Source: Clostridium sp. MCC353
Lineage (GTDB): Bacteria > Bacillota > Clostridia > Lachnospirales > Lachnospiraceae
DNA: 45,856 nt
Reading direction: 5' to 3'
NCBI RefSeq assembly: GCF_018785315.1
Contig: NZ_WQPN01000071.1
Span: 1-45,856 of the forward strand
A program made the translations under genes and the position numbers. Shown piece after piece: positions 41,858-45,856 of the stretch (position 1 is its first letter; every line of letters begins with the position of its first letter). The notes beneath the pieces were generated by a model. It saw only the letters and a program-made list of their open reading frames with translations, was not told where the DNA came from and ran no database searches.

Positions 41858-43090
41858 ATGGGAAAAGATAAGATTACTAAAAGCGGTGATGCAAGAAAAG
41901 TTACAAAAGATTTATCTGTAAAATATCAGCCCTATTTTCAGGTTAAAGCGGTTTATTTTACGGATAACAGCCCCTATGCCTATGTAAATAGGATGCGTTA
42001 TGAAATGAATTCGCCATCCATCACAAAAGGGAACAATATTCTGGTGGCGGCGGACAGCCTGATAAAGATCTACAGTCCTGAAATGACAGGAGTGATTGAG
42101 GGTGCAAAAGCAGAATTATCCTACCGCGGCAGGACCGTAACGCTAAACGCCGGTTCTGCCGAGGCAGTCTTTGACGGCACTGCGGCAGCTCTGGAAGCGG
42201 CCAGCGAGGTGATCAACGGACATTTTTATATAGATGTTGAAAATGTGATGGAAAAAGCCTTTGGAAAAACTGCGGTCTGGCAGCGCAGCTATCTGGCGGA
42301 AGGGGATTTTCTGGGAATCGGTGACGACAGGGCGGATTTATTCGAAGACAAACAGGTAGGGAAAGATCTGCTGATCTATCTAAATAAGAAAAAAGGTGTT
42401 TTAAGAAGGGCCTATTACTATGAAGAAGCGAATCTGATCATGCCCTATCTTCTGTATGTGCCTTTCGGCTACACTCCTGATAAAAAATACAAACTGGTTA
42501 TGGTCCTGCATGGAGCAGGGGCAGGGGTCGGAGAAAGCAGGGACTTGAACTGGAGGCCTACCGTTCTGGAAACAGAAGCGGAAAAACGTGATCTCATCCT
42601 GCTTTTCGTGGAGGGCTACAGCATGGGATTTTACGGCGGCTGCGATCCGAACCTGCAGCCGGAAAAGTGTTCCCAAGAGGAAAAAAGATATCTGGAATAC
42701 TGTCAGAATGAGCCCATCTGCGCGCTGAAACAGGTGATGGCGGAGTTTAACATTGATGAAGAGAACATTTTTGTAACCGGCAACTCCATGGGCGGAGGCG
42801 GGGCCTTCTGGCTGGCCTTGCAGTATCCCGGCATATTTAAGGCCCTGGCTCCATGCGGAGCTTTGACCACTGACGATCTGAGCAGGTTCGATTTGTCCCC
42901 ACTTGCCGGAAAACCTCTGCTGATGGTCGACGGAAGTGAAAATATTGGATTCGACAATGTGGAAAACCAGGCCGCGTATTTTACCTCCCATGGAATCCCG
43001 GCTAAATGGCATGGGGTTCCCGGAGGAGTTCACGCAGATGCATGGACTTATGCTGTCGATACAATTTTCGACTTCTTTGTCCAGGCATAG
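41858..43090 (+). CDS. Cytosolic alpha/beta-hydrolase esterase with stalk-like N-terminal domain (paralogue 2)
   Basis: A 410-residue paralogue of the preceding gene. The ATG at 41858 is chosen because AGGAGAG precedes it; an ATG at 41837 overlaps the upstream stop but has no ribosome-binding site. The N-terminal region (about 25-140) looks like two stalk-type repeats, ending SEVINGHFYIDVENVMEKAF, the pattern of copper-amine-oxidase N-terminal domains. The hydrolase domain has LVMVLHGAGAGVGESRD (about 209-225), nucleophile Ser310 in GNSMGGGG and His392 in GGVHADAW. There is no signal peptide. Tandem duplication followed by divergence implies two related esters, or two steps on one substrate. 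Confidence 0.85.
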   Translation: MGKDKITKSGDARKVTKDLSVKYQPYFQVKAVYFTDNSPYAYVNRMRYEMNSPSITKGNNILVAADSLIKIYSPEMTGVIEGAKAELSYRGRTVTLNAGSAEAVFDGTAAALEAASEVINGHFYIDVENVMEKAFGKTAVWQRSYLAEGDFLGIGDDRADLFEDKQVGKDLLIYLNKKKGVLRRAYYYEEANLIMPYLLYVPFGYTPDKKYKLVMVLHGAGAGVGESRDLNWRPTVLETEAEKRDLILLFVEGYSMGFYGGCDPNLQPEKCSQEEKRYLEYCQNEPICALKQVMAEFNIDEENIFVTGNSMGGGGAFWLALQYPGIFKALAPCGALTTDDLSRFDLSPLAGKPLLMVDGSENIGFDNVENQAAYFTSHGIPAKWHGVPGGVHADAWTYAVDTIFDFFVQA

Positions 43091-43099
43091 TTTAGACAG

Positions 43100-43173
43100 T
43101 AACAGTTCAGACGGACATCCGATGCTTCTTGACCGGCTTTTTCGGTCAAGAAGATAAGCCGTCTGAACGCTTA
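43100..43173. repeat. REP-like palindrome, TTCAGACGG family (copy 2)
   Basis: TAACAGTTCAGACGG and CCGTCTGAACGCTTA form the outer stem. CTTCTTGACCG / CGGTCAAGAAG (43125-43135 / 43143-43153) is a perfect inner stem. The outer and inner stems match copy 1 at 2341-2420. TTCAGACACGCTCT follows at about 43176, similar to the end of the palindrome at 8693-8854. Confidence 0.75.
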
Positions 43174-43212
43174 CTTCAGACACGCTCTGCCGCTCCTTAG
43201 GAGGGATTATCT

Positions 43213-44511
43213 ATGAGTATGATACTAATTGCCGCCGCCTTTGTTCTGGCCGTATTTTTGAATAAACAGTACCGGATCAATCTGGGGTTGACAGCTGTTG
43301 CTTCGGCCTATCTGATCGGCTGCTTCGTATTGGGAATGAAACCAGGAGTTTTGAAGGAATATATTCCCATAAAAATTATTTTTCCGGTGGTTTCGATTAC
43401 CTTGTTTTACGGGACGGCTCTTGAAAACGGCACCTTAATCAAAGTGGTAAATCATTTTATTGGAAAAAACCGTAAAAATCATCTTCTTCCGGTCATGCTG
43501 TTTCTATGCTGTATCGGAATGGGATTTGTAGGCCTGGACGCAGGAACCATCACCATGATTATGGCTCCGATCGCTTTGTCATTGACAAATGCGGCAGGAA
43601 TCCAGCCCTTAGCCGTCATGTGTGCAGTTCTTTTAGGCGCTCCTATAGGCTCCAACTATATGTTTGCGGCCGGAGGCACCATCATCCGGGGAATTATTGA
43701 AGAGCTGACATCAGACAGCGCTTTGGGTATGAAAGCCGGACTGAGCGGATTTATAGACTGCGGGGCCGTATTTATCACCCTGTTTGCGATAGTAGCCGCT
43801 GTGAGCGCTTCTAAAGAAAAAACACAGGACGCAAAAAGAATTGATCGGTTAGAGGAAGCTGAAAAACTGACCGGAAAACAAAAGCTGACGGTTTTTCTGA
43901 TTCTGACTGTCACAGGTTTGATAACAGTCTCTGCCGTTTTTAATGCATTTCATATAGAAAATGGAATATCTGAAATTTCCGCAAAGGCCGATATCGGTTT
44001 TCTGGCCCTGCTGGGTACGGCCTGTGCGGCCTGTATGAATTTAAGTGATATGGATACTGTGATACGCAGATATGTACCCTGGAAAATCATCATCATGATA
44101 TCCGGCATCTCAATCCTCATGGGAACAGCCAGGGAAGCAGGTTTAATTGATATGCTCAGTTCTGCCCTCAATGGAAATATTCCCGGCATCCTGCTTCCGG
44201 CGTCGCTGGTGGCAATTGCCGGAATCATGAGTTTTTTCAGCAGCGCTTTAAGCGTTGTAATTCCCACATTGTGTCCGCTCATTCCGTTGATTGCAGAGAA
44301 TAGTGATATTTCACAGGCCGTATTATACAGCTGTATCATCATCGGCTCCAGCGCAACAGGGCTGTCGCCCTTTTCCACCGGCGGGGCGCTGGTCATAAGC
44401 AGCGTTTCGGATGAAACAAAGAGGGACAGCCTGGTCTATAAACTGCTGGCCTTGTCTGTGGTGAATCTAATGTTATCGGCTGCCTATATGACGGTCCGTG
44501 GGATCCTTTAG
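43213..44511 (+). CDS. Ion-transporter-superfamily carrier (SLC13/MatC-like)
   Basis: A 432-residue membrane protein with about 11-12 hydrophobic segments. Two similar halves each carry a small-residue-rich loop: GFVGLDAGTITMIMAPIALS with GAPIGSNYMFAAGGTI in the first half (about 101-160), and SFFSSALSVVIPTLCPL with GSSATGLSPFSTGGALV in the second (about 345-400). This is typical of the ArsB/NhaD/SLC13 ion-transporter superfamily. The N-terminal half resembles the MatC dicarboxylate carrier. GGAGGG precedes the start. It follows the two esterases and probably moves a carboxylate product or substrate. The family level is sure; the substrate is not. Confidence 0.82.
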   Translation: MSMILIAAAFVLAVFLNKQYRINLGLTAVASAYLIGCFVLGMKPGVLKEYIPIKIIFPVVSITLFYGTALENGTLIKVVNHFIGKNRKNHLLPVMLFLCCIGMGFVGLDAGTITMIMAPIALSLTNAAGIQPLAVMCAVLLGAPIGSNYMFAAGGTIIRGIIEELTSDSALGMKAGLSGFIDCGAVFITLFAIVAAVSASKEKTQDAKRIDRLEEAEKLTGKQKLTVFLILTVTGLITVSAVFNAFHIENGISEISAKADIGFLALLGTACAACMNLSDMDTVIRRYVPWKIIIMISGISILMGTAREAGLIDMLSSALNGNIPGILLPASLVAIAGIMSFFSSALSVVIPTLCPLIPLIAENSDISQAVLYSCIIIGSSATGLSPFSTGGALVISSVSDETKRDSLVYKLLALSVVNLMLSAAYMTVRGIL

Positions 44512-44518
44512 CGTCCTT

Positions 44519-44580
44519 TAACTATAAAGTCCCCTGCATCGGCCAGCGCAAAAGCCGGCTGACGCAAGGGACTTTAGTTC
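44519..44580 (+). terminator. Long hairpin after the carrier gene
   Basis: AACTATAAAGTCCCCTGC... and ...GCAAGGGACTTTAGTT form a long stem with a few mismatches around the loop GCAAAA, starting about 8 bp after the stop. There is no clear T-run, so it may act as a stem-only 3' end or a repeat. Confidence 0.55.
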
Positions 44581-44633
44581 AAAGAATTGTGTCATGAGCC
44601 TTATCCTGTACCTGGTTGCTTTCATACCTGGTA

Positions 44634-45326
44634 ATGGTTTTACCTCCCCAACCCAAAAGAACACAAAGATCAAAAAGTATTGAAGAAAAAGAATTCTATT
44701 TGAAATTGTGTATCCAAGAGAATTATAGTAAACGAGAATTGGAGAGGCAGCTCGATAGTGGATATTATGAGCGATATGTTTTGTCACAGGGAAAGGCGTT
44801 GCCTGAAGGGATAAAGCCAGTAAGTAAAAATCCATTCCTAGACTCCTATGTCATTGAATTTTTGGATTTGCCCAACACATACAAGGAGAGGGATTTCAGG
44901 AAAGCACTAATTTTAAAAATGAGGGATTTCATTTTAGAACTGGGTAAAGACTTTACTTTTATCGATGAGGAATACAAGGTTCAGGTTGGCGGGGAAGATT
45001 ATTTCATCGACCTTCTGTTTTTTCACCGTGGTTTACAGTGCCTTGTTGCCTTTGAATTGAAAATTGGAAGGTTTAAACCTGAATATGTTTCAAAAATGGA
45101 TTTCTATCTGGAGGCATTAGACAGGCAATCAAAAAAGGATCATGAAAATCCAAGTGTTGGATTGATTTTGTGTGCATCCAAGAATGATGAAGTGGTAGAA
45201 TATGCTATGAGTAGAAGCATGTCGCCAATGTTAGTATCTGAGTATAAGCTACAGTTGCCTGATAAAAAGCTGCTGAGAGAAAAACTACAGGAATTAGTAA
45301 ATATACCGGAGATTGAAGAACGGTGA
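44634..45326 (+). pseudogene. N-terminally truncated DUF1016/YhcG-type PDDEXK nuclease
   Basis: The open frame encodes the C-terminal two thirds of a DUF1016 (YhcG) protein. Similarity starts at KSIEEKEFYLKLCIQENYSK, then RELERQLDSGYYERYVLS, and continues to a normal C-terminal end. The PDDEXK core is present: Asp126 (YFIDLLFFHRGLQ) and the ELK motif with Glu141 and Lys143 (VAFELKIGRF). The N-terminal domain, about 100-130 residues in full-length members including the WSH-type motif, is missing, and the residues before KSIEE look non-homologous. The ATG at 44634 has no ribosome-binding site. It is therefore probably a decayed gene. Base composition is visibly AT-richer than upstream. Its stop codon overlaps a palindrome of the TTGTGACACCA type. 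Confidence 0.8.
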
Positions 45327-45353
45327 ATTGTGTCACCAGTGGTGACACAATTC
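45325..45353. repeat. Palindrome GAATTGTGTCACCA type, copy 1
   Basis: GAATTGTGTCACCA-G-TGGTGACACAATTC has perfect 14-bp arms and overlaps the stop codon of the nuclease fragment. A half copy (GAATTGTGTCA) lies upstream of that gene at 44585. Confidence 0.8.
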
Positions 45354-45372
45354 ATATTCAACATTAACATAA

Positions 45373-45480
45373 AGGCTTCAAATATTGATAATAGATACAG
45401 ATGAAGGGGAAAAATATGTTTCCATAGGCTTCTTTTACAAAAATGAAGAAGCAAGACTGGAATATTTGAAATTATTATAA
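45373..45480 (+). pseudogene. Short 3' gene remnant between palindromes
   Basis: An open stretch of 35 codons ending at TAA reads LIIDTDEGEKYVSIGFFYKN, then EEARLEYLKLL. It has a protein-like composition but no ATG start or ribosome-binding site, and an in-frame stop lies immediately upstream (45370-45372). It looks like the C-terminal end of a deleted gene. The parent family was not recognised. Confidence 0.35.
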
Positions 45481-45493
45481 TGTTGAAAATTGC

Positions 45494-45519
45494 AGATTGT
45501 GACGCCAATGGTGACATAA
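45494..45519. repeat. Palindrome GAATTGTGTCACCA type, copy 2 (diverged)
   Basis: ATTGTGACGCCA-A-TGGTGACATAAT is an imperfect version of the palindrome at 45325, placed 13 bp after the stop of the short remnant. Each decayed frame in this patch is thus followed at once by one copy. Confidence 0.75.
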
Positions 45520-45807
45520 TTTAAAAAAAGGCTTAATTACCGGAAAGGGTGGTTAGGCTTTTTGATGTATTTGGAAGAACATATGCAGGGAAAATTGAAA
45601 AATAAATTATGCGCTGAATGTATAGTGGCTCATACAATCCAAGTATTTGTTTGGTTTATCGATATATTTTATAATGAGATTACAAGGCATATTCAGTATA
45701 AAATCAAAAAGCGTGTATTGTGTTGAAAGCCCTTAAATATAGGTATTTTTTAAGAAGAACAGAATTTTAATTTCCCCGAAAAAGGGGCTGTAAAATAACT
45801 CCATAAT
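45520..45807. other. AT-rich terminal stretch without a supported gene
   Basis: An imperfect stem (AAAAAGGCTTAATTACC against GGTTAGGCTTTTT) at about 45524-45563 could be a terminator. A 53-codon open frame (45565-45726) has no ribosome-binding site and no recognised similarity. GGGGCTGTAAAATAACTCC at about 45785 resembles an insertion-sequence end, but the window stops before this can be tested. Confidence 0.35.
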
Positions 45808-45856
45808 GAAGAATCGCCAGTTCCGGTAAATGCCGGTTCTGGCGATTCTTCATTTT
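45808..45856. repeat. Long perfect hairpin at the right edge
   Basis: AATGAAGAATCGCCAG and CTGGCGATTCTTCATT pair perfectly around an inner CCGG/CCGG stem, ending in TTTT at the window edge. It could be a terminator or the subterminal hairpin of a mobile element starting near 45785. Confidence 0.6.

Noticed and set aside
45565-45726. 53-codon plus-strand open frame
   Set aside because: It has no ribosome-binding site and no recognised family, and lies in an AT-rich decayed region where such frames occur by chance.

Overview
The window looks like the chromosome of an anaerobic gut Firmicute in the Clostridia, most likely Lachnospiraceae of the Clostridium clostridioforme / Enterocloster / Hungatella type. 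The basis is a class III (Firmicutes-type) fructose-1,6-bisphosphatase, dense GGAGG ribosome-binding sites, many carbohydrate and carboxylate transporters each with a local LysR, GntR, DeoR or RpiR regulator, moderate GC content, and many intergenic hairpin repeats. The assignment is inferred from gene content only. No rRNA, tRNA or CRISPR array was seen.

Layout. Positions 1-205 hold a palindrome built of 15-bp tandem repeats. Positions 209-3303 (minus) carry hisF, hisH, a degenerate sirtuin-like gene and an acetamidase/formamidase. Positions 3473-8494 carry a DUF1848 protein, fucO with a doubled operator, a TetR regulator and fbp. Positions 8582-9105 hold a long structured inverted-repeat element, followed by REP-like hairpins and an RlmI-type rRNA methyltransferase. 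Positions 10919-16409 look like a peptide/amino-acid unit: two M20 peptidases behind an attenuator-like leader, a LysR regulator and a YfcC-type carrier. A second structured inverted repeat (16435-16767) follows. Positions 17112-23333 form one coherent locus: a GntR regulator, a URO-D-family protein, a DctPQM TRAP transporter and a LarA-family (lactate racemase-like) protein. An RpiR regulator lies at 23386-24240.

Positions 24539-37509 form a second large catabolic locus. A long minus-strand unit encodes a type I phosphodiesterase-like enzyme, a complete CUT1 ABC transporter, a lipoprotein, a sugar-phosphate isomerase-like TIM barrel and a small membrane protein. A plus-strand unit encodes sn-glycerol-1-phosphate dehydrogenase (egsA/araM) and a DeoR regulator. 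A minus-strand L-ribulokinase-like gene (araB) follows. All three promoters have the form TTGACT-N16-TATKAT, and two of them carry the same operator-like word, which suggests a single regulon. Positions 38285-44511 hold a LysR regulator, an MFS permease, two tandem cytosolic esterases with stalk-like N-terminal domains and an ion-transporter-superfamily carrier. Positions 44580-45856 are an AT-rich decayed patch with an N-terminally truncated DUF1016/PDDEXK nuclease and a recurring palindrome.

The most unusual signal is the pair of inverted-repeat elements at 8582-9105 and 16435-16767. They share termini, a conserved hairpin loop (TCCTGATG) and a multi-helix core. Their helices differ in sequence but stay base-paired, which is the pattern expected of a conserved structured RNA or a structure-maintained mobile DNA element. 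The next most interesting are the GntR/URO-D/TRAP/LarA locus and the glycerol-1-phosphate dehydrogenase/ribulokinase/phosphodiesterase locus. Both look like undefined catabolic pathways.
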